Below are positions 33,765 through 42,600 of a DNA stretch of 51,478 nt, in pieces (within the stretch, counting starts at the first letter, position 1; each line of letters begins with the position of its first letter). A program made the translations under genes and the position numbers. The notes beneath the pieces are model-generated. The model was not told where the DNA came from and searched no databases. It worked only from the letters and a program-made list of their open reading frames with translations. The DNA comes from Enterobacter cancerogenus. Lineage in GTDB: Bacteria; Pseudomonadota; Gammaproteobacteria; Enterobacterales; Enterobacteriaceae. The DNA is taken from positions 1-51,478 of the forward strand of contig JRUP01000047.1 of assembly GCA_000773965.1 (NCBI GenBank), written 5' to 3'.

Positions 33765-33909
33765 CGGGATTCCTTACCGTGGGTGCGATCGGGCGCACAA
33801 GTCTCAAAGTCAGCGCGCATGATAGCGAAACATCGGATTGGTTTCATTGCCTTTCCCGATTCAGCCTTCTACTGTATCTGTCACCTGAACGAATAATGAG
33901 GAATAAATC

Positions 33910-34821
33910 GTGCGTATTGGGATTGATTTAGGCGGTACCAAGATTGAAGTGATTGCGCTCTCCGATCAGGGGCAAGAGCTGTTCCGTCACCGCGTCAATA
34001 CCCCGCGCGATGACTATGCCGCCACAGTCCAGGCGATTGTGGATTTAGTGCTGCTGGCAGAAGAGAAAACCGGAGAAAAAGGGTCGGTCGGCATTGGCAT
34101 TCCCGGCACCATTTCGCCGTACACCCAGCGGGTAAAAAACGCCAACTCCACCTGGCTGAACGGACAGCCGCTGGACAAGGATTTGGCGCAGGCGCTGAAT
34201 CGTGACGTGCGCATCGCTAATGACGCGAATTGTTTAGCGGTTTCCGAAGCGGTGGATGGTGCAGGTGCGGGTCAGCCGTTGGTGTTCGCGGTGATCATCG
34301 GCACCGGTTCGGGCGCGGGCGTGGCGATTGGCGGTGAATCGCGCATTGGCGGCAATGGTAATGCGGGCGAGTGGGGCCACAATCCTTTGCCGTGGATGGA
34401 TGAAGATGAACTTCGCCATCGCGAAGAAGTACCTTGCTATTGCGGTTTGCAGGGCTGTATTGAAACCTTTGTATCGGGTACCGGCTTTGCCATCGATTAT
34501 CAGCGTTTGAGCGGTAAAGCATTGAAGGGCGCAGAGATCATCAAACTGATTGAGCAGCAGGATCCGGTAGCAGAGCTGGCGATGAGCCGTTACGAAATGC
34601 GCTTAGCTAAGTCGCTGGCGCAGGTAGTGAATTTGCTCGATCCGGATGTGATCGTGCTGGGCGGCGGGATGAGTAATAACGATCGCCTGTATCAGACAGT
34701 GCCAGCCCTGATGAAGCAGTGGGTGTTTGGCCGCGAGTGCGAAACGCCAGTGCTGAAAGCGGTGCACGGCGATTCAAGCGGTGTGCGCGGTGCGGCATGG
34801 TTGTGGCCGCTGAAATCCTAG
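33910..34821 (+). CDS. mak: Fructokinase Mak (ROK family)
   Basis: 303 residues from a GTG preceded by TGAGGA; E. coli Mak is 302. Phosphorylates fructose (and mannose weakly) with ATP. N-terminal phosphate loop IGIDLGGTKIEV, the ROK motif IGTGSGAGVAIGG, catalytic D in IANDANCLA, and the zinc site H-x9-CYCGLQGCIETF. Placement next to rdgC is as in E. coli. A hairpin shared with the convergent permease gene follows the stop. Confidence 0.95.
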   Translation: MRIGIDLGGTKIEVIALSDQGQELFRHRVNTPRDDYAATVQAIVDLVLLAEEKTGEKGSVGIGIPGTISPYTQRVKNANSTWLNGQPLDKDLAQALNRDVRIANDANCLAVSEAVDGAGAGQPLVFAVIIGTGSGAGVAIGGESRIGGNGNAGEWGHNPLPWMDEDELRHREEVPCYCGLQGCIETFVSGTGFAIDYQRLSGKALKGAEIIKLIEQQDPVAELAMSRYEMRLAKSLAQVVNLLDPDVIVLGGGMSNNDRLYQTVPALMKQWVFGRECETPVLKAVHGDSSGVRGAAWLWPLKS

Positions 34822-34873
34822 AAAAAAGGTCGCCTCAATAGCGACCTTTGGACAGGGGCGCAGTTTTGCGCCC
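34822..34873. terminator. Bidirectional terminator region between mak and the permease gene
   Basis: Hairpin AAAGGTCGC / GCGACCTTT (34825-34849), with a run of As before it that gives a T tail for the minus strand. A second hairpin GGGCGCA / TGCGCCC with loop GTTT lies at 34856-34873. Confidence 0.8.
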
Positions 34874-34886
34874 TCTGGTCCCGCGA

Positions 34887-36251
34887 TTACTCACCCATCA
34901 ACATCGCATCCTGCGGTGCATTTTGACGCTGGGTTTTGGTCGCCAGGAAATAAATATATCCCACCACCATAATCCCCACGAACAGGCCGCCAATCACCGG
35001 GTTGAACCACAGCATGGCAATCAGACACACCAGTGACAGCACCAGCGCGATACCGGGAATAATCGGATAACCCGGTGCGCGGAAGCTGCGTTCCATGTCG
35101 GGTGCGGTGCGGCGCAATTTGAACAGGCTCAGCATACTCATCAGGTACATCACGATGGCGCCAAATACTGCCATGGTGATCATCGCCGCCGTCAGCGTCA
35201 TGCCCTGCAGGTTGATCAGACCATCACTGTAGATTGCCGCGATACCAATTACGCCACCGGCAATAATGGCGCGATGCGGCGTCTGGAAACGTGACAGTTT
35301 TGCCAGCCCCTGTGGCAGATAACCGGCGCGCGCCAGGGCAAAGAACTGACGTGAATAGCCGAGGATAATGCCGTGGAAGCTGGCGACCAGTCCGAATAAG
35401 CCAATCCACACCAGCATATGCATCCAGTTTGAATGCTCGCCGACGATCATCTTCATCGCCTGCGGCAACGGATCGTTGATGTCAGACAGTTTACGCCAGT
35501 CGCCTGCGCCGCCCGCCAGCAGCATCACGCCAATCGCCAGTACCACCAGCGTCAGAATCCCGGTGATGTAAGCTTTGGGAATGGTGCGCTTCGGATCTTT
35601 GGCCTCTTCGGCGGCCATGGCGGCGCCTTCAATGGCGAGGAAGAACCAGATGGCAAACGGAATAGCCGCGAAGATGCCGGAAAGGGCTGGCATGCCGAAG
35701 TGATCGCTTCCCGCCCAACCGTTAGCCGCAAAGTTGGCAATACTGAAACCTGGTGAGACCACGCCCATAAACACCAGCAGTTCCAGCACCGCCAGCACTG
35801 TCACCACCAGCTCAAACATCGCCGCCAGCTTCACGCCGAGGATATTGAGGGTCATGAACACCAGATATGCACCAACGGCGGCGGTTTTCGGGTTGAGATC
35901 GGGATATTGCACGTTGAGATAGGCGCCGATAGCCATGGCAATCGCCGGCGGGGCGAACACAAACTCAATCAGCGTCGCCAGACCGGCAATCAAACCGCCG
36001 GTTTCACCAAAGGCGCGGCGACTGTAAGCAAACGGGCCACCGGCGTGTGGAATGGCGGTGGTCAGTTCGGTAAAGCTAAAAATGAAGCAGGTGTACATGG
36101 TGGCGATCAGCGCAGTGGTGATCAGGAACCCCAACGTGCCCGCCACGCCCCAGCCATAACTCCAGCCAAAATACTCCCCGGAAATTACCAGTCCAACCGC
36201 GATACCCCACAAATGCAGAGTGCCCAGCGTGGGTTTGAGCTTACTCGTCAT
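34887..36251 (-). CDS. Ethanolamine-type APC permease
   Basis: 454 residues from the ATG at 36251, with GGGGAGA five bases upstream; an upstream in-frame start at 36290 is rejected. Twelve hydrophobic segments. The N-terminal GIAVGLVISGEYFGWSYGWG and the SFTELTTAIPHAGGPFAYSR segment match ethanolamine permeases (Eat) of Pseudomonas and relatives. Expected to import ethanolamine or a similar amino alcohol by proton symport. No ethanolamine ammonia-lyase genes lie nearby; instead an APH-fold kinase gene is divergent, which points to a phosphorylation route. Confidence 0.85.
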   Translation of the reverse strand: MTSKLKPTLGTLHLWGIAVGLVISGEYFGWSYGWGVAGTLGFLITTALIATMYTCFIFSFTELTTAIPHAGGPFAYSRRAFGETGGLIAGLATLIEFVFAPPAIAMAIGAYLNVQYPDLNPKTAAVGAYLVFMTLNILGVKLAAMFELVVTVLAVLELLVFMGVVSPGFSIANFAANGWAGSDHFGMPALSGIFAAIPFAIWFFLAIEGAAMAAEEAKDPKRTIPKAYITGILTLVVLAIGVMLLAGGAGDWRKLSDINDPLPQAMKMIVGEHSNWMHMLVWIGLFGLVASFHGIILGYSRQFFALARAGYLPQGLAKLSRFQTPHRAIIAGGVIGIAAIYSDGLINLQGMTLTAAMITMAVFGAIVMYLMSMLSLFKLRRTAPDMERSFRAPGYPIIPGIALVLSLVCLIAMLWFNPVIGGLFVGIMVVGYIYFLATKTQRQNAPQDAMLMGE

Positions 36252-36382
36252 AATCGTCTCCCCGTCGTGATTGTTGTGCGGCGGCTGCACCGCGCTGTTT
36301 TGTTATATGCACTACAGTGAAGTGATAATGCCGCCGCCTGCAGCGGGAAAACTTGACGCAGGCGCAGTGAGTTTTGTCCTCC

Positions 36383-36452
36383 ACGGTCAACTCTGAGGCA
36401 AGAAAAGTGCCAGATGTACGCTGCGGTCAACTTTGGGTTATCTGCGGTCAAG
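36383..36452. promoter_or_regulatory. Three CGGTCAA direct repeats between permease and kinase genes
   Basis: CGGTCAA occurs at 36384-36390, 36424-36430 and 36445-36451, always in the same orientation; the first two continue identically for one more base (CGGTCAAC). The spacings of 40 and 21 bp are close to four and two helical turns, so the sites lie on one face of the DNA. This arrangement suits an activator such as the AraC-type protein encoded at 37999. Confidence 0.5.
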
Positions 36453-36521
36453 CAGTCAGAACGCCGTCATCCCATGCTGATAACACTTGCTACCCATAAG
36501 ATTGATGCTGGAGAGAGATGA

Positions 36522-37526
36522 ATGAGCGCGAAACAATCCGATTCCCTGACCGATGCTGCAATGACGCTATTGGCACAGCAGGCGCTGGCCTGTTACCCCG
36601 CGCCATTCCACGGCGAGCTAAAGCTACTTTGTCGCTCGGAGAACGCCACCTTCCTGTTGCTGGCGGGCGGTAAACGTTATGCGTTGCGCCTGCATCGACC
36701 TGACTATCACAGCAAAGCGGATATCCAGAGTGAGCTGCTGTGGCTCGACGCGCTGCGTGAGATTGGCGTTATGGTGCCGCAGGCGATCCCGGCCAGTGAT
36801 GGCGAAACGGTGCTGACAATAGGCATGCCCGATGGCGGCGTGCGACATGCGGTACTGTTCCACTGGATCGAGGGCGAGATGCCCACCACCGATGTCGATC
36901 CCAAAGCCTTCCAGCAGCTCGGGCACATCACCGCGCGCCTGCATCAGCACAGCCGCAGCTGGCAAAAACCGGCTGGCTTCCAGCGTATCATCTGGGATCA
37001 TCACACCATGGTCAGCGATCACAGCCACTGGGGCCGCTGGCAGGATGCGCCCAATCTCAATCCTGCCGATCATGGCATTGTCGCTGAAGCGGTGGCGCGG
37101 GTCGGGCAAGAGTTGCAGGGCTTTGGTAAAGGACAGGATCGTTATGGCTTGATCCACGCTGATCTGCGCCTCACCAATTTGCTGCTGCACAAAGGTGAAA
37201 CCCGGGTGATCGATTTTGATGACTGCGGCATGGGCTGGTATCTGCACGATCTGGCGGCGGCGATCAGTTTTGTTGAGCATCATCCGCGTGCCGCCGAATG
37301 GGTGGATAACTGGATCCTGGGCTACGAGCGTGTGGCGCACATCACTGATGAGGAGATGGCGCTGGTGCCGACGCTGTTGATTCAACGTCGTATCCAGATG
37401 ACCGCATGGATGGGCACCCATGCAGACACCGAGATGGCGCTGAGCCTGGGGCCGCGTTGGGCCGATCACTCGGTGCGTCTTTGCCGTCGCTATCTGGAAA
37501 CCAATCAGCTGCCGGTGGGTGTTTGA
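36522..37526 (+). CDS. APH-fold small-molecule kinase (possible amino-alcohol kinase)
   Basis: 334 residues, ATG at 36522 with GGAGAGAG upstream. Phosphotransferase of the aminoglycoside/choline kinase fold: ATP-binding N-lobe (FLLLAGGKRYALRLHRP), Brenner motif LIHADLRLTNLLL (HxDxxxxN) at about 207-219, and the metal-binding VIDFDDCGMGWYLHDL. It resembles the homoserine/ethanolamine/hydroxylysine kinase group more than antibiotic kinases. Divergent from an ethanolamine-type permease with an AraC regulator downstream, so ethanolamine or 1-aminopropan-2-ol is the likely substrate. Such a kinase was described biochemically in Erwinia, followed by a phospho-lyase that is not in this window. Confidence 0.8.
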   Translation: MSAKQSDSLTDAAMTLLAQQALACYPAPFHGELKLLCRSENATFLLLAGGKRYALRLHRPDYHSKADIQSELLWLDALREIGVMVPQAIPASDGETVLTIGMPDGGVRHAVLFHWIEGEMPTTDVDPKAFQQLGHITARLHQHSRSWQKPAGFQRIIWDHHTMVSDHSHWGRWQDAPNLNPADHGIVAEAVARVGQELQGFGKGQDRYGLIHADLRLTNLLLHKGETRVIDFDDCGMGWYLHDLAAAISFVEHHPRAAEWVDNWILGYERVAHITDEEMALVPTLLIQRRIQMTAWMGTHADTEMALSLGPRWADHSVRLCRRYLETNQLPVGV

Positions 37527-37657
37527 GTTGCACCAGTAGCGGGCAGCAGTGCGTCGTAGCGGCGCAATCCATTGCGATCTCTGGGGGTGACTTTCACGCC
37601 GTTGCGCCATAAATCGCGCCGCTATGATATGAACAGAAAGCGGTCGCGGCGAAACTA

Positions 37658-37883
37658 AATGCAACCGGACCTTTGGGCCGCGCTTAGCCAGATGTGCATC
37701 AATGTGCATGCATTTTGAATGCCACCGGGCCATTGAGCCGCTTTTATCCAGTTGAGCAGGAATGCGCACGTTACCGAATGTCACCGGATCATTGGGCTGC
37801 TTTTAGCCAAGTGTGCAGCAATGTGCACTTTACGGTGCGTCACCGGACCATTGGGCCGCGTGTGCACCAACGCGCATGCCGGA
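37658..37883 (+). repeat. Four tandem imperfect ~59-bp repeats
   Basis: Units begin at about 37658, 37718, 37777 and 37836 (spacing 60, 59, 59). Each contains a CACCGGACCATTGGGCCGC-like block (a near palindrome CGGnCC-ATT-GGgCCG) and, about 20 bp on, a GTGCA-n-AATGTGCA-like block. The unit length is not a multiple of three and the units differ by scattered changes, so they are not coding. They fill most of the 472 bp between the kinase gene and the AraC-type gene; 37527-37657 and 37884-37998 show nothing further. Confidence 0.85.
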
Positions 37884-37998
37884 GAATACTCCCGAACCTT
37901 GCCGCGTCGTCATTGATGGCGGCCTCTTCAAGCGTCATGGTACGAATCTTGCTGGATCCCACCATTAGTTTCACTCGCGCGATCCCTGTGAGGTTCCG

Positions 37999-39060
37999 AT
38001 GCAATCACTGATGACTCCCTCTGAAGCGTACAATTCGCTCTCAGCTCAGGCCAGCAACCGAGGTGTGCTGGCGGCAGCGGCCACCGGCTTAAGCACCTTT
38101 ATCACCGACAAAGGCGGCGATGTTGATCGTATTTTTGGTATCAGCGGCATTGATTCCGAACTGCTGGCCAGCCCAACGCTCAGCCTTGGTCTGGTCAACT
38201 ATTGCCGCGTGATGGAAGAAGCGGCGCGCCACTCTGGTTTTGATAACTTCGGTTTGCATTACGGCAAGCAGTTCAAACCGCAGTCATTAGGACTGATTGG
38301 CTACATCGGCTTATGTTCACCGACGCTGGAGCAGGCGCTGCACAACGTGGTGAATGCTTTTCCCTGGCATCAGCACGATACGCTGACGCGACTTATCGAC
38401 AAAGGCGACTGCTGGCGGCTGGATTATCAGGTAAGGCACGGGGCGATCCTCTCACGTCGGCAGGATGCGGAATTGACGCTCGGCATGTTCCTCAATCTGA
38501 TCCGTCACGTGGCCGGCAAAAACTGGGCGCCGCGTGAGGTGCATTTTGAGCATCCCCGGCCGGAGCAGTGGCACGAGCACTGCAAAGTGTTTGATGCGCC
38601 AGTGTGGTTCGATCAACCGTTCAACTCACTGCTGATCCCCAAACGCGATCTGCTGCGCACCATGCCAGAGCAGGATCCGATGTTGTTAATGGTGATGCAG
38701 GATGCCATCCGCCGTCTGAACAGCAGCGCTTCACTGCAAAGTGTGGTGGAGCAGGCGCGTTCGCAGGTCAACTTATCGTTGATGCAGGGCGAACCGGTGC
38801 TGGAAGAGATCGCGGATAAAATGGGGCTGTCGAGCTGGTCGTTGCAACGGCGGCTGCGCGAAGAGGGCATCAGCTTCACCGCGCTGGTGGATAAAGTGCG
38901 TTGCGAAATGGCCACGCACTACCTGCAACAAAAGCAGTTGCCGATCTCGGAGATGGCGCTGCTGCTGGGCTATTCCGAAGTCAGTGCGTTTTCACGCGCC
39001 TTCCGGCGCTGGTTTGGCATTAGCCCGCGCCAGTGGCGACAGGATGGGCTGGCGAGTTAG
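37999..39060 (+). CDS. AraC-family regulator with arabinose-binding-type N-domain
   Basis: 353 residues. The N-terminal part (about 20-220) has the pattern of the PF12625 effector domain (LGLVNYCRVMEEAARHSG, LGLIGYIGLCSPTLEQAL). The C-terminal 100 residues form two helix-turn-helix motifs (VLEEIADKMGLSSWSLQRRL and PISEMALLLGYSEVSAFSRA) followed by FRRWFGISPRQWR. Regulators of this type often control amino-acid or amino-alcohol catabolism. ATG at 37999 with AGGT four bases upstream; a second ATG at 38011 is possible. Probably controls the permease and kinase genes. Overlaps the convergent lipoprotein gene by 41 bp. Confidence 0.88.
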   Translation: MQSLMTPSEAYNSLSAQASNRGVLAAAATGLSTFITDKGGDVDRIFGISGIDSELLASPTLSLGLVNYCRVMEEAARHSGFDNFGLHYGKQFKPQSLGLIGYIGLCSPTLEQALHNVVNAFPWHQHDTLTRLIDKGDCWRLDYQVRHGAILSRRQDAELTLGMFLNLIRHVAGKNWAPREVHFEHPRPEQWHEHCKVFDAPVWFDQPFNSLLIPKRDLLRTMPEQDPMLLMVMQDAIRRLNSSASLQSVVEQARSQVNLSLMQGEPVLEEIADKMGLSSWSLQRRLREEGISFTALVDKVRCEMATHYLQQKQLPISEMALLLGYSEVSAFSRAFRRWFGISPRQWRQDGLAS

Positions 39061-39439
39061 CCTGATGCGGCGCAAAGCCGAACCACGCGGGTTGGGTGCG
39101 ATCCGGTGGCGGCGGTAATCCTTTCGACTGACCAATCAACTGCCAGGCGCGCAGGCACAGGGTTTCATCACCTTGCGTCTGCGTGACCGCAAAGCGCCCG
39201 CTGTTTTGCCACTCCAGTCGCACCATACATTGCTGTCCGGCGTAATGTGCCGCATCGGAAAATTGCCGGTTGAGCTGGTGCTGCATCTCATCAGCCCATT
39301 TGCAGGATGCGCTGCCCGGTTCGCTCTGTGGCTGGCACAGGTTGGTCATACTTTCCATGGGATGCGATGGGGCATGCTGGCAGGCGCTGAGTAGGCTACT
39401 CAACAACAATGTGCCAGCAACACGGCGAAATACGTTCAT
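39020..39439 (-). CDS. Lipoprotein with a TolA C-terminal-like domain
   Basis: 139 residues. Signal peptide and lipobox LSAC (C20), then a mature domain with WADEMQHQLNRQFSDAAHYAG, QQCMVRLEWQNSGRF, ETLCLRAWQLIGQSK and PPPPDRTQPAW. This is the pattern of the TolA C-terminal domain, with its two cysteines, but without the TolA membrane helix and long helical stalk. Probably an outer-membrane-anchored envelope protein. Its last 41 bp overlap the 3' end of the AraC-type gene. Confidence 0.8.
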   Translation of the reverse strand: MNVFRRVAGTLLLSSLLSACQHAPSHPMESMTNLCQPQSEPGSASCKWADEMQHQLNRQFSDAAHYAGQQCMVRLEWQNSGRFAVTQTQGDETLCLRAWQLIGQSKGLPPPPDRTQPAWFGFAPHQANSPAHPVATGAG

Positions 39440-39631
39440 CTATTTGCCCGGATTTGCAAAACATGGTGGCCAGTTTACCGAGCAGTAGGGGGATTGCTAT
39501 GGCATTTCTCTGACTCTGATTAGATCCAGAATTTTTCGCTCAATGGCTCACACGACGCACAGCTGAATGTCAGGTGCGGCCAGACAGCCGCACCCTGTGA
39601 AAAGAGGCTCATTTGATGGCGGGACGGACGT

Positions 39632-42600
39632 TTATTCCCCCGGCAACTCCAGCTTGCTGTAACCCAGTCCATTCATCTTCCGCACCCTGATCTGCACCGG
39701 AATACGTTCTTTCATCGCCTCAACGTGGCTGATCACGCCGATAGTTTTACCGCTGGCGTTCAATGCGTCGAGGGCATCCAGCGCGGTGTCGAGTGTTTCG
39801 GCGTCCAGCGTGCCGAAGCCTTCATCAAGGAACAGCGATTCAATGCGCGTTTTGTGGCTGACCAAATCAGACAGCGCCAGCGCCAGTGCCAGACTCACCA
39901 GGAAGCTTTCGCCGCCGGACAGCGTGCGGGTATCGCGCGTGGCATCGGCCTGCCAGGTATCGACCACTTCCAGCTCAAGCTCATCGGTGACACGGCGTTG
40001 CAACAGGTAGCGTCCGTGTAAGCGATCCAGCTGACGGTTCGCCAGCCATACCAGATGATCGAGCGTTAATCCCTGGGCGAAGCGGCGGAATTTGTCGCCT
40101 TTGGCTGACCCGATTAAATCGTTCAGGCGACCGAGTTGCGTCAGCTCCACCTCATCATCGGCAATCTGCGTCAGTAATGATTGCTGCTGCTGACGCTGTT
40201 GGGCATCGCTGTGCAACTGCTGCTGCGCTTCACCCTGCTGACGAGCATTGTCGCGCAGGGCCAGACGCAGGGATTCCAGCTGCTCAGCGATACCCGCCGC
40301 CACTTCGTCACTCAGCGTAGCAGGGCGCTGTTGCTGATGGGCAGTGACACGCTGCGCCAGCTGTTGGTGCAGGGTAATCTGCTGCTGACGCTGTTGCTCC
40401 AGAGCTTGCAGATGCTGGCGCAGATGTTGAATGTCCTGTTCGTCCAGTAACGCGCTGCGCAATGCCTGTTCGTCGGCGAAGTCGCTCTGCTGGAGTGCGC
40501 TGTTAAACGCCGTTTCTGCCGCCTGCATACGCAGATGCATGGCCTGAAGTTGGCTATCACTCTGCTCACACTGACCATTCAGGCTGTGCAGCTGACTTTG
40601 TGCCTGCTGCCACAGTTGTAACTGCTGCGCCAGCGCCTGTTCGCACTGTTGCAGCAGGGCCTGCTGCTGCTGACGCGCGACGCTCACCTGGCGATCGCCA
40701 AACAATTGCAGACGCTGCTGCTGCTGTTCTGCGTGCTGCTGTTGCAGGCTGCTGAGCGCGTGCTGCAATGTCTCCAGCTGCTGCTGTTCGCGCGTCAGGT
40801 TGCTTTGCAGGTTGTTCTGCTCGCTGTCGGCTTTAACCAACTGCGGCTGTAACTCGGCCAGCAAGCGCTCACTCTGCTGCCAGGCTTGCCAGCGCTGCTG
40901 CAACGTAGCCAGCCAACTGGCACGGGCATCGCGTTCGGGCAGCGCAAACTGATGTGCCTTGAGCTGCTGTTCCAGCTGCTGCGCTAACTGCTGCCAGGCG
41001 CTGTGTTCCTGAGTTTCCCGCTGATTAAGTTCATCCAGCGTTTGCTGCAGGTTGTTCAGTTGCTGTTGTGCCAGCAGTTGTGCGCTTTGCTGCTGCTGCC
41101 ACTGTTGTTGCTGTACCAGATGCGCGTCTTTAGCTTGTTGCAACGATCGCGCCGCATTTTCGCGCTGCTGCAGTTGCTGCTGCTGCGTGGCTTCCTGCGC
41201 ATCCTGCTGCTGTTGCCACGCCGTAAAGACCTCCTGCTGATCTAATGTGCAGGTAAGTGCCAGCTCACTGCTGAAAGCTTGCCACTGCTCGCGCGCCACC
41301 GCGAGTTGCTGTTCGAATTCGGCAATATCCTGTTGCAGCACCTGCTGCTGTTGCAGCGACAGCTTGTGCTGTTCACTTTTCGCCGTGCCTGATTCTTTGA
41401 GCTTGTTAACCAGCGCTTCCTGTGCCGCCAGCCGCTGCTGGTTTTCACCCGGTTGTAATTGCTGATACTGCGCAATAGCCGGATGCTGGCACGAACCGCA
41501 CAGCGGGCAGGGCTGATCGGGCTGCAGCCGGGCGCGTTCATCAGCCAACTGTGCAATGGTGCGCTCCAGCTCGCAGATTTTGCGCAGATCGAGCAGCGTC
41601 TGGTTCTCACGTTTGTAATCGTCGCGCAGTGCCTGCAAAGCACGTTCGTCTTGCTGATGCTGTTGCTGTAACAGCGTGAGTTTTTGTTGCCGCTGGTGCA
41701 ACTGCGGCTGCAGCGACTGCCAGCGTGCCGCTAATAAGCTGAGCTGGTGGCGTGCCGCGCGCTGCTGTTGATGCTGTGTCAGCGCGTCACGCAGTGAGGT
41801 GCTGCTGATTTCAGTCTCAAGTGAAGTGAGTACCTGCTCCGCTTGCTGACGTTGCTGGCTGGCCTGCGCCTCAGCCTGCTGCAGAGGTTGTAACCTGCGA
41901 TTACCTTCGGCAATCGCCTGCTGCTGCTGGGTCAGTTGCGCGTTTTGCTGCTGCCGTTGCGCACGAAGTTGTGTCAGCGCCTGCTCGCGTTCATCGAAAC
42001 GAGCGATATCAGCTTGCCAGCGCGTCAGTTCTGGCCCCCAGTCTGCTACCGCCGCTTCACGGCTGCGAAATGTCTGCTGTTCTGCCAGCTGCTGTTGTAA
42101 GCGCTCACGGGTTAGCAGATGCTGACTGAGCGCGTGCTGGCTTTGCTGCACTGTCTGTGACTGCTGCGCATGCAAACGCTGCTGTTCCGTCAACTGCTGT
42201 GCACGGCTGGCGAGCTGCTGATCGAGCGGAATCACCTGTTCGGTGAGCAAGGTTTCCAGCTGCTGCTGATCGGCGAGTGCCTGCTCACGTCCCTGCTGAG
42301 CCGTCTGATAACTTTTTTCACCCTGCTGCAGCGCGGTTTGCGCATTTTGCTGCTGCGTGTGGAGCTGCTGCGCCTGCTGGGTTGCGAGCTGTTGATCTTG
42401 TTGCAACTGCTCACGCTGCTGAAGTTTTTCTCGCAGCTTTTCAGCCGGTTCCGCGCGCGCCAGGCGTTGGCGATCGCTCTCCGCCTGCTGCCATGCCTGT
42501 TCAGCATCCTGGTTCGCCTGTTCGGCTTGCTGCTGCTCCTGCGCCAGCTGTTGCGAGTGCGTCAGCCACTGTTGTTGCTGTTGCGCTTGCTCAAGCTGCT

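Noticed and set aside
36624..37784. A 386-codon minus-strand frame across the kinase gene
   Set aside because: Antisense shadow with a His/Gln/Arg-rich product and no ribosome site; the plus-strand kinase has clear motifs.
37694..38011. A 105-codon frame across the tandem repeats
   Set aside because: The repeat length of 59-60 bp gives no repeating protein sequence and there is no ribosome site, so the region is treated as non-coding.
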